Positions 16,524 through 25,182 of a stretch of DNA of 40,864 nucleotides are shown here, piece after piece. How positions within the stretch are numbered: position 1 is the stretch's first letter; every line of letters starts with the position of its first letter. This DNA comes from Cyanobacteria bacterium SIG26 (GTDB lineage: Bacteria; Cyanobacteriota; Vampirovibrionia; Gastranaerophilales; Gastranaerophilaceae), in the NCBI GenBank assembly GCA_015152555.1, contig SUTS01000016.1:1-40864 (forward strand), given 5' to 3'. Below the pieces are notes generated by a model. It saw nothing but the letters and a program-made list of their open reading frames with translations. It was not told where the DNA came from and did no database searches. Made by a program: the position numbers and the translations under genes.

Positions 16524-18599
16524 CTAATTATTTTCATTATCTTGAACATCCACAACCGCACTTAATGAAAGTATAGTAAGCGGTAATGGATAGTTTTGTT
16601 TTATACGAACAACCGCATCATCTTGAGGGACAGCTAGAATAGTTGCACCTATATTAGTTGAAAACAACAAACTTGTATCATCAATTGATTCATCAGATCT
16701 AGCATTTCTAAACTCTGAACCATCAGAACCGCAAAATATAAAATCTTCTCTGGATTTATAAATTTTAGCAACTACGTAATTTATTATTTTCTTTAAACCT
16801 TGAGTATTTTCACCTTCAATATTAAGTGTTTCAATTTCAAACTCATAAGGTAAACCTACAATAATAGATTTAGCAGGACTAGACAAAGTAATTTCACCAT
16901 TTTGAACAATCAAATCTGTAATAATACCGCCATCAGCGTTAACAATAACAGTTTTACCTTCAAGGTGATCCAAACCGGATACACGAGTTATTGGTTCCTC
17001 AAACACTGCAGACAGACCACAATCAACAAGAAAAGCTTGAGTTGCATCATTTATTACTCTAGTTCTAGTTCTTTCAATAAATTTAACATCCTGCCCGTTG
17101 ATATTTCTTCTTATTACAAAATATGCAACATCTTCCAAACCTTCACGCACAACATCTACAGATTCAAAATAACCATCAGTAACTAAACGTGTCCAACCAC
17201 AAAGTTTTTGTTTAGGATTGTAAGTACAAGTTGCAGCCGTTCCATCATTAAAAATTACCCAAATAATTCTATAAGGCTCTTTGGAATAAGCTATATAAAC
17301 AACTTCTTTCCCTTCAAAAAGATGAGATGAGAATAAGGATAATTCATCACCATCATAACCTTCAGACATTATTTCATAACCTAGCTCTCTAATTACAGAA
17401 CCACCTGCTTGTACAAATATAACTTTTTTACCTGAAACAATCGGTTCAACATGAGAAGAACCATAATTAGATTGAACAACAGAAGCAGGAGTAGGATTAG
17501 CTTGAAATATACCATCCGTACCATTAACAGACCATTCAGAATTAGAAGTCAAAACAACTAAATCTTTCAATGGGACAAGATGTCTAATTTCATTAACTTC
17601 TTTATCATCCATATTCAAAGTTACGGCATCTGTCGCAACTAAAGGTCTTGAAACATTAAAATTATTTATTGCACCTGTTTGAGATGTCCAAAGAGTTTGA
17701 GGAGAAGAATTTGAACAACCATACATTTTTCTTTGTTGGTAATAACAAGAGCAAGACGGGTAATTATTATTCAAGAATGGATTCCTATAAACAGGAGCAG
17801 TAGATTTTAAATCTGGTTCAATATTATCATCAGTAAAAGTTGTGCCTTCAGATGTTCCAACATAACCATATACACCATTTACAGCACGATAAATATTATA
17901 TTCTTTCACTCCGGATACAGCAGTCCAACTAATTGTCATATATTCATCAGTTAACCAACTAGCTTCTCTATGCCCTTTTGCAGTAGCAACAGCAGAACGT
18001 TTAGATTCTTCATTAGTATCTGGATTAACGGCAGTAACAACATAACTATAAGTTCTTGTATTAGATTCTGTATCACCAGTCCATTTAGCAGTTACATTTG
18101 TTGGAGCATTTATTTCCGGTTGAAAAACAGCGTTTTCAATTACCCAATCATAATGAGAATACCTAATTAAATTTTTAGTAGGATAATCAGGATGAGTTAG
18201 AGTCAGGATATCACCGGATTGAGTACGTTTAAGACGTGACAAAACAGAAGCAGGATAAGGAGAAGATATCTGAACAAGTTGTCCCGCTTTATCGTGTTCC
18301 TCCGGATAAACGATATACCCACCATCTTTAATAAAGCGAACATAATAATCCCCAAATTCAAGCATATAAGTCTGTTCAGAATTGAAAACAAACTTCATCA
18401 AACGAGTATGTTTATCATTATATAAAGCAATGCCACAATATTCCAATCCCATTCGATTTGAAATCCCACCTTCTTGATGAATGATGGCATTTTTGGCAGT
18501 TTTTAAACCTATTGCGTATTGTTCTAAGTTCGTTCTTGAATCAAGACGAGGAGTGAGTTCTCCTCTTGTAAAACTTGATTGAGTTATTCTTGTTCCCAT
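16524..18599 (-). CDS. Tail tubular protein B (gp12-like nozzle)
   Basis: A 691-residue protein opening MGTRITQSSFTRGELTPRL then AKNAIIHQEGGISNRMG, the signature start of podovirus gp12-like tail nozzle proteins. It also has FVFNSEQTYMLEFGDYYVRF and a TSNSEWSVNG region typical of the family. It forms the distal tail tube to which fibres attach. The ATG at 18599 follows an AAGGA site 10 bp away; an upstream in-frame TTG at 18608 abuts that site and is unlikely to be used. It starts 5 bp after the tubular A stop codon. Confidence 0.88.
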   Translation of the reverse strand: MGTRITQSSFTRGELTPRLDSRTNLEQYAIGLKTAKNAIIHQEGGISNRMGLEYCGIALYNDKHTRLMKFVFNSEQTYMLEFGDYYVRFIKDGGYIVYPEEHDKAGQLVQISSPYPASVLSRLKRTQSGDILTLTHPDYPTKNLIRYSHYDWVIENAVFQPEINAPTNVTAKWTGDTESNTRTYSYVVTAVNPDTNEESKRSAVATAKGHREASWLTDEYMTISWTAVSGVKEYNIYRAVNGVYGYVGTSEGTTFTDDNIEPDLKSTAPVYRNPFLNNNYPSCSCYYQQRKMYGCSNSSPQTLWTSQTGAINNFNVSRPLVATDAVTLNMDDKEVNEIRHLVPLKDLVVLTSNSEWSVNGTDGIFQANPTPASVVQSNYGSSHVEPIVSGKKVIFVQAGGSVIRELGYEIMSEGYDGDELSLFSSHLFEGKEVVYIAYSKEPYRIIWVIFNDGTAATCTYNPKQKLCGWTRLVTDGYFESVDVVREGLEDVAYFVIRRNINGQDVKFIERTRTRVINDATQAFLVDCGLSAVFEEPITRVSGLDHLEGKTVIVNADGGIITDLIVQNGEITLSSPAKSIIVGLPYEFEIETLNIEGENTQGLKKIINYVVAKIYKSREDFIFCGSDGSEFRNARSDESIDDTSLLFSTNIGATILAVPQDDAVVRIKQNYPLPLTILSLSAVVDVQDNENN

Positions 18600-18604
18600 A
18601 TTAA

Positions 18605-19201
18605 TCAATTCCTTGCATCTGTGAAATCAGAATCATCTTGATCGTGTACTTCAGTTTTACGAGCATCTGTAACAATAGCTTGTCTAATAGCAATTTGATA
18701 ATCTTGCAATTCTGTATTCTTTTTATTACCTGAGCCTAATATTGATTGAGCTGACATATAAGCTAAGTAATGTCCTAACGCATTAACAAATGCAGCAGAA
18801 AAAAACGGTTCTTTCAAAACAGTTTTTGTATATCTAAGAATGCAAGGATTACAATTTGTAAGAATAATTTTTTCACCTGTAGTTTCATCAATAGCCGGAA
18901 TACATTTTTTTTCTTTTCTGTCAGCAGGATCAATAACTGCTCGAGGAGCAATACAATCATTTGGGTATGCAAACGCATAAGAAAAATTAGGGTCTGGTGA
19001 TTTAAACTGAGATAAAGCTAATTCCTTATATGCATTAGCAAACGACCACTCATGAGCTTCTAAAACAGTATCTCTGGCAAGTTCATAGTAGTTATTGATA
19101 ATAACGGCATAAGGACTTTTTTCATTATAATTTGATATTGGAGTAGAAACCCCAAGATTAGATAACGCAATATTATAAATATTTGTTCTTGAAAAACTCA
19201 T
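18605..19201 (-). CDS. Tail tubular protein A (gp11-like adaptor)
   Basis: A 198-residue protein matching T7 gp11-like adaptors: NIYNIALSNLGVSTPISNYNEKSP, then NNYYELARDTVLEAHEWSFANAYKEL, then a strand with FAYPNDCIAPRAV and a helical C-terminal part. The length fits the family (about 190-200). It joins the portal ring to the nozzle. It is followed immediately by tubular protein B, as in T7-like phages, which supports both assignments. Confidence 0.86.
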   Translation of the reverse strand: MSFSRTNIYNIALSNLGVSTPISNYNEKSPYAVIINNYYELARDTVLEAHEWSFANAYKELALSQFKSPDPNFSYAFAYPNDCIAPRAVIDPADRKEKKCIPAIDETTGEKIILTNCNPCILRYTKTVLKEPFFSAAFVNALGHYLAYMSAQSILGSGNKKNTELQDYQIAIRQAIVTDARKTEVHDQDDSDFTDARN

Positions 19202-19210
19202 TTCCCACTC

Positions 19211-19870
19211 CTAAAAAGTTGGTAAAGTACCAACATATCCTTTTCCACTTTTCAACTTACGATTTGAAGCAGTCGGAGTATTATATTCTGTACTAACTCC
19301 AACAGAATTATTACCAAACCAATCTGCTGAAACTTTTGCCGCATCACCAAGTCCTTTAAGTCCTGTGCCAATAGCATTAGTAACACCTGCCCGATAAGCA
19401 TTTTGTCCTGCAATGACATCAAGGTTAGCTTGATTTGTAAGATTTTCTGATTGAGATTCATAAGATAAAGCTTTTGTTTCTGCATTATAAGTTGTTGTCA
19501 ACGCATCCAATTCACCAATTGCAGCAGTATCTTCCACTACATCAAGATTAGTACCGGAAGCAATATCAAATCCATTAGCAGCCATTGCAGCTTGTTGAGC
19601 TCCTATTTTTTGAATAGTTTTCATTCTTTGCATACGAGCTTCTTCAATGCCCTCTTGACGAGTTTGTTCAGCATTAGCTTGAGCCTTTTGGGCATTACGT
19701 CTTTCAACAGCCGCCTGATAATTATATTGAGCTTTTTGAGCTTTACCTTGTTGAATACTAGACGTAACCCCAACTGCGGTTCCGATAAGACTTGCCGCAG
19801 TTGAAATAGTAGTAGCCCAAGCCATTGCAGTTGTCATACCCGTTGCTACTAACGCAGAAATTACACACAT
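19211..19870 (-). CDS. Internal virion protein (gp14-like)
   Basis: A 219-residue protein with a hydrophobic Ala/Thr/Gly-rich N-terminal region (about 5-38), a long Gln/Ala/Arg helical middle, and the phrase AAMAANGFDIASGTN found in gp14-like internal proteins of T7-type phages. In T7, gp14 inserts in the outer membrane during DNA ejection. It lies just upstream of tubular protein A. Its start overlaps the stop codon of the preceding acidic protein by one base. Confidence 0.72.
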   Translation of the reverse strand: MCVISALVATGMTTAMAWATTISTAASLIGTAVGVTSSIQQGKAQKAQYNYQAAVERRNAQKAQANAEQTRQEGIEEARMQRMKTIQKIGAQQAAMAANGFDIASGTNLDVVEDTAAIGELDALTTTYNAETKALSYESQSENLTNQANLDVIAGQNAYRAGVTNAIGTGLKGLGDAAKVSADWFGNNSVGVSTEYNTPTASNRKLKSGKGYVGTLPTF

Positions 19871-20301
19871 TATTCTTGAACCTCAGCTAACTTTTTTTCA
19901 AGTTCCATAATTTGTTCTATAACAGATTTTTTATCTGCATCTTCAATAATGATATCTTTTTCAATAGCCTTATTGATAAGATTATCAAGAATTATTGTTA
20001 ATTCTTCAGGAGTTTTATCAACATACTCATCAGAATTTTCTTCTGTAGTATTTTTATCAGATTCCAATTCTTCAGGAGTTTTATCAACATACTCATCAGA
20101 ATTTTCTTCTGTAGTATTTTTATCAGATTCCAATTCTTCAGGAGTTTTATCAGCTTCAATTTTTACAGGTTGTTTTTCTTCTTTTACAGGCTTATATTCT
20201 TTAGCCCAAGAAGGAGCAATATTGCCTTTAATATCAACCTTTTCACCTGGTTTATAAATAGAACCTTTATAAAAGATTTTAATTTTTGCTGTTACTTTCA
20301 T
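19870..20301 (-). CDS. Acidic protein with 22-residue tandem repeat
   Basis: A 143-residue protein. Residues 1-40 (MKVTAKIKIFYKGSIYKPGEKVDI) resemble small phage proteins of head and connector regions whose function is unclear. The middle is acidic and built from two exact repeats of a 22-residue unit starting DKTPEELESDKNTTEE plus a partial third. The end is a short charged helix. It sits between a small helical protein and the gp14-like gene. A structural or assembly role is likely from position, but I cannot name one. Confidence 0.6.
   Translation of the reverse strand: MKVTAKIKIFYKGSIYKPGEKVDIKGNIAPSWAKEYKPVKEEKQPVKIEADKTPEELESDKNTTEENSDEYVDKTPEELESDKNTTEENSDEYVDKTPEELTIILDNLINKAIEKDIIIEDADKKSVIEQIMELEKKLAEVQE
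20000..20151. repeat. 66-bp tandem repeat inside the acidic protein gene
   Basis: Two exact 66-bp copies (20000-20065 and 20066-20131) are followed by a 20-bp partial copy. The unit is a multiple of three, so copy changes keep the frame. The identity of the copies points to recent slippage or recombination. Confidence 0.9.
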
Positions 20302-20331
20302 TACTTTAATCCTTTCAACATTTTGTATGTA

Positions 20332-20550
20332 CTAATTTTCTTTTTTCCCAAAAAGAATTTCGGCAGCAGATGAGGCTCTGTCAAGAGCTTGTTTTTGTTT
20401 TTCTAATTCAGGAAGAACATATTTCATCATCTCTTTATCAAGCTTGATTTGTTCAGCTCTGATAATAGTATCAACTGCATTCATAACTTCCCATCTATCA
20501 AATTTCCCAAATTCTTTTTTTTCCTTTTTTTCTTCTTTATTTTCTGACAT
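20332..20550 (-). CDS. Small charged helical protein
   Basis: A 72-residue protein with a Lys/Glu-rich N-terminus (MSENKEEKKEKKEFGKF) followed by predicted helix (VMNAVDTIIRAEQIKLDKEMM) and a final helix. No family was recognised. It lies between the capsid cement gene and the acidic repeat gene and has a good start context, so it is probably real; the function is unknown. Confidence 0.55.
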   Translation of the reverse strand: MSENKEEKKEKKEFGKFDRWEVMNAVDTIIRAEQIKLDKEMMKYVLPELEKQKQALDRASSAAEILFGKKEN

Positions 20551-20572
20551 TTTCTCTAATCCTTAAATTTAT

Positions 20573-20621
20573 GCTATCCCTAAACCCCTATCTAATAGAT
20601 AGAGGTTTAAGAAGGGAGAGC
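20573..20621 (-). other. Intra-operon hairpin after the cement gene
   Basis: GCTATCCCT/AGGGAGAGC (one mismatch) encloses AAACCCCTATCT/AGATAGAGGTTT, which on the minus-strand RNA pairs throughout with one U-G wobble. It stands between the cement gene (ends 20646) and the next gene. No T-run follows on the minus strand, so it is more likely an RNA-processing or stability element than a full terminator. Confidence 0.55.
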
Positions 20622-20645
20622 ATATGACTCAACACAAAACTTTAA

Positions 20646-21053
20646 TTACATATCTTGATAAGAATTATCATGAGCTGCAACAAAACCTGCAGTAATAGCA
20701 CCTGCAGTTGCAGTACCATCAACTACGTATTTTGTACGGATATAACCTTTGTTACCTTTTGGAACATAAGCTACAGGGAATTTATAACCATCAACAAGTT
20801 CAGCGACAGGAATTACACCTGTTTCAACTAAAGTTTCAGCCTCATTAAATTCAGTATCATCACAGGTTTCAACTACCAATTTAACGGAAGTAGCACCTTC
20901 AAATTTTTCTACAACTTGAGCAATAAAAGGAATTGGAGTTCCAAAAGCCATTTCTTTCAACAAACCTTTTGCTAAACAAACGACATTTGTTGATACTGCA
21001 GTTGTAGTTATTTTTTGAGCATCAGAAAAAAGATTTTGAGCATCTAATAACAT
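20646..21053 (-). CDS. Bbp16-like capsid cement/decoration protein
   Basis: A 135-residue protein beginning MLLDAQNLFSDAQKITTTAVSTN, then GTPIPFIAQVVEKF, and a C-terminal part YIRTKYVVDGTATAGAITAGF. This pattern is that of the Bbp16 family, which decorates the capsid in BPP-1-like phages. The ATG at 21053 has an AGGAG site 8 bp upstream; a longer in-frame start at 21089 lacks one. It directly follows the major capsid gene, as in BPP-1. Confidence 0.75.
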   Translation of the reverse strand: MLLDAQNLFSDAQKITTTAVSTNVVCLAKGLLKEMAFGTPIPFIAQVVEKFEGATSVKLVVETCDDTEFNEAETLVETGVIPVAELVDGYKFPVAYVPKGNKGYIRTKYVVDGTATAGAITAGFVAAHDNSYQDM

Positions 21054-21090
21054 TTTAATTTCTCCTATCAATTTAATTATGTGATACAAA

Positions 21091-21139
21091 GAGGGTTATG
21101 CTGATATCATTTCTGATAGCAGTAACGAGATTAACCCTC
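21091..21139 (-). other. Intra-operon hairpin after the major capsid gene
   Basis: GAGGGTTA (21091-21098) and TAACCCTC (21132-21139) form an 8-bp stem enclosing a weaker inner stem (GCTGATATCA/TGATAGC). It follows the capsid gene stop in transcription order and is followed by CTTTGTAT on the minus strand. It may be a partial terminator or a 3' stabiliser that raises capsid mRNA relative to downstream genes. Confidence 0.5.
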
Positions 21140-21168
21140 AAACCCCGATGTGGTATTAAAAAGAAAGG

Positions 21169-22170
21169 TTAAGCAACTTTAGGAACAATATCTTCAGTGT
21201 TTAAGATTTTGTTACAAGTTTTAATAGGAATACCTAAGAACTCAACAACAGGTTTACCCGCATATTCGCTAATTGATAAATGAACATTTGTTTTGTTCAT
21301 AGCTTGTTTATGTAATGCGGTTCTAACTTTGCGATTACAGTAAATAACAGTTTTTCCTGTTTTTGCATAATCTTCAATAGCAGCCCAAGCATCTACCATT
21401 TTGTCAATCAAATCAGTAGCATTTAAGTTTGCCACATCAATATTAGCAATACGAGCAGTAGAGCGATAGTCACGAACAGTAAGTCCAACATCCCATTTGT
21501 AATGAGAACGATAAACTTCATACATTTTACCATCTGGTAATTGTTTTGTTTGAGGGCCTTTATCTTCGTGTTGTAAACCTGCTTTAGAGCCTTTTGGATA
21601 GATAAGATGAGTATGCAAGTTACCCCAAGTTACAAAATAGATTGAAGTATTTTCATCACCTTGCCCGCCGGCATCAATAACAAAATTCCCGATAGTTTTA
21701 TCATCCGCTGTAGAAATTTTATTATAACGATTAGCCAAACCATCAAAACCTGCAGGGTTAGTATCTTTATTACCATAGAAAATATTTTCTTCTACAGTTT
21801 GGTTCATAGCTTCTAAGAACCCTTGAGATTCATTCAATCTAAACTGATTAACATCACCATTCAAATCTGCTAAAGATTTATCTACTTCAGAATAAACTTC
21901 AAGCATACCAGTAGCATCAGTAACTTGAGTATATTCACCTTTAGAACAGCTAACACCACCATAGTATTTTCTAAACTCAGCTTCAGGCAAGCCGTTTCTA
22001 ACAGTAGTTTTATGATGATGACCGCTGTTACACTCTACAACAACAGCATCTTCTAAAACAGATGAAGTATTAGATAACAAGTCAATAACTGTACTTGTAA
22101 TTTTACCGTTTTCAGTTTGTGCTAACTTGTCTTTAAGAGTTAAATAAGTTTCTCCAACAACATTTGGCAT
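21169..22170 (-). CDS. Major capsid protein (Bbp17-like, HK97 fold)
   Basis: A 333-residue protein opening MPNVVGETYLTLKDKLAQ. It has the core phrases of the BPP-1 Bbp17 capsid family: a long N-terminal arm, QFRLNESQGFLEAMNQTVEENIFYGN, FDGLANRYN, and a late EFLGIPIKTCNKIL strand. The ATG at 22170 has a strong AAAGGAG site; the in-frame extension to 22215 does not. It is flanked by the scaffold and cement genes. The family call rests on pattern and gene order rather than alignment. Confidence 0.85.
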   Translation of the reverse strand: MPNVVGETYLTLKDKLAQTENGKITSTVIDLLSNTSSVLEDAVVVECNSGHHHKTTVRNGLPEAEFRKYYGGVSCSKGEYTQVTDATGMLEVYSEVDKSLADLNGDVNQFRLNESQGFLEAMNQTVEENIFYGNKDTNPAGFDGLANRYNKISTADDKTIGNFVIDAGGQGDENTSIYFVTWGNLHTHLIYPKGSKAGLQHEDKGPQTKQLPDGKMYEVYRSHYKWDVGLTVRDYRSTARIANIDVANLNATDLIDKMVDAWAAIEDYAKTGKTVIYCNRKVRTALHKQAMNKTNVHLSISEYAGKPVVEFLGIPIKTCNKILNTEDIVPKVA

Positions 22171-22228
22171 TTCATTTCTCCTTTCAAAATAGCAAGACAC
22201 ACATTGTCTTTGCATAACTAAATATATT

Positions 22229-22271
22229 TTTGAGTGTGGTAATAAAGCTGTTCGCTACCAAAACACTCAAA
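22229..22271 (-). other. Hairpin in the capsid gene leader
   Basis: TTTGAGTGT (22229-22237) and ACACTCAAA (22263-22271) form a 9-bp stem with an inner GGTA/TACC pairing. It lies between the scaffold stop (22311) and the capsid start (22170) and does not cover the capsid ribosome binding site. It is a candidate RNA-processing or stability element at the 5' side of the most expressed late gene. Confidence 0.5.
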
Positions 22272-22310
22272 TTTTTGTACTACGAGTTATTAACTGCTAC
22301 TCTTGCAGAA

Positions 22311-23006
22311 CTAATTTTCTTGTTCATTTCCTCCTGTTTTGTTATACAAAATATCAGCAGGTCGTTCTGATTTCCCAACAGGTTCACCATTAGGGACCCT
22401 GTCATTAGAACAAAGCTTTCCAATTGCGTGGAAAGTTTTAATAAACGCAGGATGTTTAGTTAAACCTTTAGCTTTAACAAGCTCTTGAAATTCTGGTGTT
22501 GCAACGGCTTTAATACCAGTATTAGCGACAGAAAGATATTGATCATACTGTTCATCTGAAAAAGCTTTAAACTCTGTATCTTCAACCAACAATTTTTCAT
22601 AAGATAGACGTTCTGCATTTTGTAGTTCTGAAGCTATATTTTCTACACCTGCAAAATTTTTCTTAGCTAATTCTACACCCAGACACATCAACTTATTTGC
22701 GGATTTGTTTGAAAGATTTAGTTCTTTAGCAATCGGATTGAACTGATTAACCAATTCTTCATCAAGAACCATATTCTCTGGCAATTCAATTTCAGAATAG
22801 TCATATGATTCCGGAGCACCATACAACTCTACATTCTCACCCTCACTATTTTTAGCGTTATCATCATTACTTGAATCATCATCTAAGTTATCATCAGATG
22901 GTTTTACATCCTCATCTTGAGAATCATCAGCTACACTTTGAGGTGGAGTTAAATCTAATTCTGCATTTAAATTTTCAGCCTTATTTGTCAAATCTTGTTG
23001 TGTCAT
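22311..23006 (-). CDS. Capsid assembly scaffold (Bbp18-like)
   Basis: A 231-residue acidic protein. Residues 1-65 are rich in Asp/Asn/Ser. Then comes YDYSEIELPENMVLDEELVN and NPIAKELNLSNKSANKLM, the recurring phrase of scaffold proteins in this podovirus group, and near the end KHPAFIKTFHAIGKL. Scaffolds of this type guide capsid protein into procapsids and leave or are cut. It lies directly before the capsid gene and overlaps the Bbp19-like gene by 4 bp. Confidence 0.78.
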   Translation of the reverse strand: MTQQDLTNKAENLNAELDLTPPQSVADDSQDEDVKPSDDNLDDDSSNDDNAKNSEGENVELYGAPESYDYSEIELPENMVLDEELVNQFNPIAKELNLSNKSANKLMCLGVELAKKNFAGVENIASELQNAERLSYEKLLVEDTEFKAFSDEQYDQYLSVANTGIKAVATPEFQELVKAKGLTKHPAFIKTFHAIGKLCSNDRVPNGEPVGKSERPADILYNKTGGNEQEN

Positions 23007-23251
23007 AAATTTCCCCTTTCATTTTTGTTTAACAACTCGATATACTTCTCAGGATTGGCCTTAAAGCAATTATCAAGGAGCCATAATCCTTTATTTCTAT
23101 AACCTTGAGTCATAAATACTTCTCTATCTGATGCGGTATGATTATAATTTCTTTCAAACGCACCCAACTGTTTCAAAAGAAGTGCAACAACTTCAAATCC
23201 GTCTTTATCAACCAAGACATTGTTAAGTCTTAACAACTCATCCTTATTCAT
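23003..23251 (-). CDS. Bbp19-like small protein
   Basis: An 82-residue protein with the Bbp19 family pattern: an N-terminal LLRLNNVLVDKDGFEVVALLL helix, an aromatic patch AFERNYN, and TQGYRNKGLWLLDNC before a final helix. In BPP-1 and relatives it sits between portal and scaffold, exactly as here. Its function is not established; a role in head assembly or packaging is assumed from the constant location. Confidence 0.7.
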   Translation of the reverse strand: MNKDELLRLNNVLVDKDGFEVVALLLKQLGAFERNYNHTASDREVFMTQGYRNKGLWLLDNCFKANPEKYIELLNKNERGNL

Positions 23252-24958
23252 CTACATACCCATTCTGCTTGCTAAATCAGCACCAACAGCATCAACACCA
23301 CCCATATTTTTAATCATTTCAGAACCTTGTTGTAGTTGTTGTAATTGTTCTTGCTGAGCTTGTTGCTGAGCCAGTTGTTCACGATACTTATTAACTTCCT
23401 CAGTAGGTACAACATATTCTGGATTAACATTTGCAATCTCAGCATAATCATCAACTATTTTATCTCCGTTTATTTTTTTCAATAAAGTCGGGTCAATAGC
23501 CATAGCAATATTTGTTGTAAATGTCGTAAATCTTTCAATGCTTGCTATTCCTTTAACTTTTTGAGCAAGAGCAAGAGCTGAAACAAATTCAGTTTCCATT
23601 TCTTCTTGTTGAATAACTTTTGGTGGTAATGGTAGGATTTCTGTTTCAATAGTTTCAGCAAAAACAAAATCTTGAACAGATCGCAACCCTTTATGAACTT
23701 GATCTAATATTGGAGAAAGAAGAACCATTTTTTCTTCTTTTATTTCATTAACTTCTGTTGCTGTTCTACCTCGTTCTGCTGTATTTAGAATGACGGCAAA
23801 CATATCGTTATGAAAATGTTGTTTAATAACATCTTCTAATTTTTCAATATGATTACTAATTTCCAACACTTGAGGCTTCACTTCATACATTGGAGATAAG
23901 CCACGACCATTTTCATCTTCAGGGACAATTTGTCCTGGAGCATCCATGAGTCCTTTATATTTTTGTAAAGATGCAGGACCTTTATATGATGGAGTAACAA
24001 TCTTTTTCAAAGCTTTAGAAAACTCTTTTGTTTCCATCATCAACTGTCTAGCATCAGGAAGAGCATCGATACCTGGACAATTTGAAGGATAAACATCTTC
24101 TCCATTTACTTCTGATTCAAAAACTGCAAACGGGAATTTATCGAAACCAGACAATTTAAGAAATTTATCTTCACCTGCGATATAGGTTGCCGATATATAT
24201 TTTTTATATTTAGATAACGGAGAATTAGGATTATATTGTTTATTTAGTTCTACAAAGTACACCAATTCAAACTGAGAATCTGAACCATTATCATAAGCTG
24301 TTTTTACAGATTCAGAACAATTTTCATATCCATATTTATCGACGATATTTTTTGCATATTCTTTAAAATGACGACAAACAGTATCAACATCACCTCTATG
24401 ATCTTTGGCATAGCGATAAGAACCAATCGGTAAAAGTTTAAAATTAACAACTGTTTTATAGTCTGATTCCATCAATAAAACAGCAAAACCAAAAGTTCCT
24501 AACTGCTTATAAACACCTAGCATATTTTGATAAAAATTTGAAGATGAATAAATACGCCTATAAAGATCTTCAACTTGAGAACACCATACCCGAACATCAT
24601 GTACATCATTCAACTTTTTATTCTTCATCTGAATTTTAAACCAACGATTAGCTGCAGAAGTTGCACCAGATTGCATCCCTGAGGCAAAATTTTTAACCGC
24701 TGTGAGAGTAATTGAATTGATAACTTTTTTAGATCGTTTAATAGGTTTATTAACGTCATTAACTAAAAAACGGCTCATTCTAGGGGCAAAGAACTCAGAC
24801 AATTCTCTAAGGTCAGGTAATATTTGATTAAACACCATATCCATTTGAGCTTTTTTAGTATTAAAATATTTAGTTGTATAAGAAAAATCTTTAGGTTTAT
24901 GAACTTTTAGCTCATTAAGATTTTTTTCTTCAACATCTAAACCTTTTCTTTTCATCAT
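23252..24958 (-). CDS. Portal protein (head-tail connector family)
   Basis: A 568-residue protein of the podovirus head-tail connector type (T7 gp8/Bbp20 family). It shows RELSEFFAPRMSRF, then NSITLTAVKNFASGMQSGATS with aromatic RWFKI, LGVYKQLGTFGFAVLLMESD and PIGSYRYAKDHRGDVDTVCR, and a Gln-rich C-terminal coil (about 530-550). It forms the dodecameric portal through which DNA passes. The gene starts inside the stop codon of the preceding small gene, with an AGGTGA site. Confidence 0.9.
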   Translation of the reverse strand: MMKRKGLDVEEKNLNELKVHKPKDFSYTTKYFNTKKAQMDMVFNQILPDLRELSEFFAPRMSRFLVNDVNKPIKRSKKVINSITLTAVKNFASGMQSGATSAANRWFKIQMKNKKLNDVHDVRVWCSQVEDLYRRIYSSSNFYQNMLGVYKQLGTFGFAVLLMESDYKTVVNFKLLPIGSYRYAKDHRGDVDTVCRHFKEYAKNIVDKYGYENCSESVKTAYDNGSDSQFELVYFVELNKQYNPNSPLSKYKKYISATYIAGEDKFLKLSGFDKFPFAVFESEVNGEDVYPSNCPGIDALPDARQLMMETKEFSKALKKIVTPSYKGPASLQKYKGLMDAPGQIVPEDENGRGLSPMYEVKPQVLEISNHIEKLEDVIKQHFHNDMFAVILNTAERGRTATEVNEIKEEKMVLLSPILDQVHKGLRSVQDFVFAETIETEILPLPPKVIQQEEMETEFVSALALAQKVKGIASIERFTTFTTNIAMAIDPTLLKKINGDKIVDDYAEIANVNPEYVVPTEEVNKYREQLAQQQAQQEQLQQLQQGSEMIKNMGGVDAVGADLASRMGM

Positions 24959-25164
24959 TATTCACCTAACAAACCTTTTTTCGTAGTAGTTACTTCATCT
25001 AACAAACCTCTGGCAGAAGTTTTAATATTTCTGCTAGCCAAAGAAGCTGCTTTATTACGAGTATTTGTAGATGCTTTAGAAACGGATGCATCAGCCAAAG
25101 TTGGAGTAGCAACAGTTTCTATTGGAGTATCATCAACTTTTGGAGCTTTAGGAGTTGAACACAT
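24958..25164 (-). CDS. Small conserved protein between terL and portal
   Basis: A 68-residue protein starting MCSTPKAPKVDD, Ala/Thr/Ser-rich, ending SRNIKTSARGLLDEVTTTKKGLLGE. Short proteins with this Pro-rich start and a TS..GL...TTKK.LLG ending often stand next to the portal gene in BPP-1-like and other podoviruses. The function is unknown; a head-vertex or connector role is likely from position. Confidence 0.6.
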   Translation of the reverse strand: MCSTPKAPKVDDTPIETVATPTLADASVSKASTNTRNKAASLASRNIKTSARGLLDEVTTTKKGLLGE

Positions 25165-25182
25165 AACAATATCCTTTCATAT

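Noticed and set aside
20023..20110. CTGATGA on the minus strand inside the acidic repeat gene (hammerhead-like core)
   Set aside because: It is simply the codons for Ser-Asp-Glu; I saw no matching GAAA core or stems. Similar coding hits near 16690, 17945, 22889 and 30187 were set aside for the same reason.
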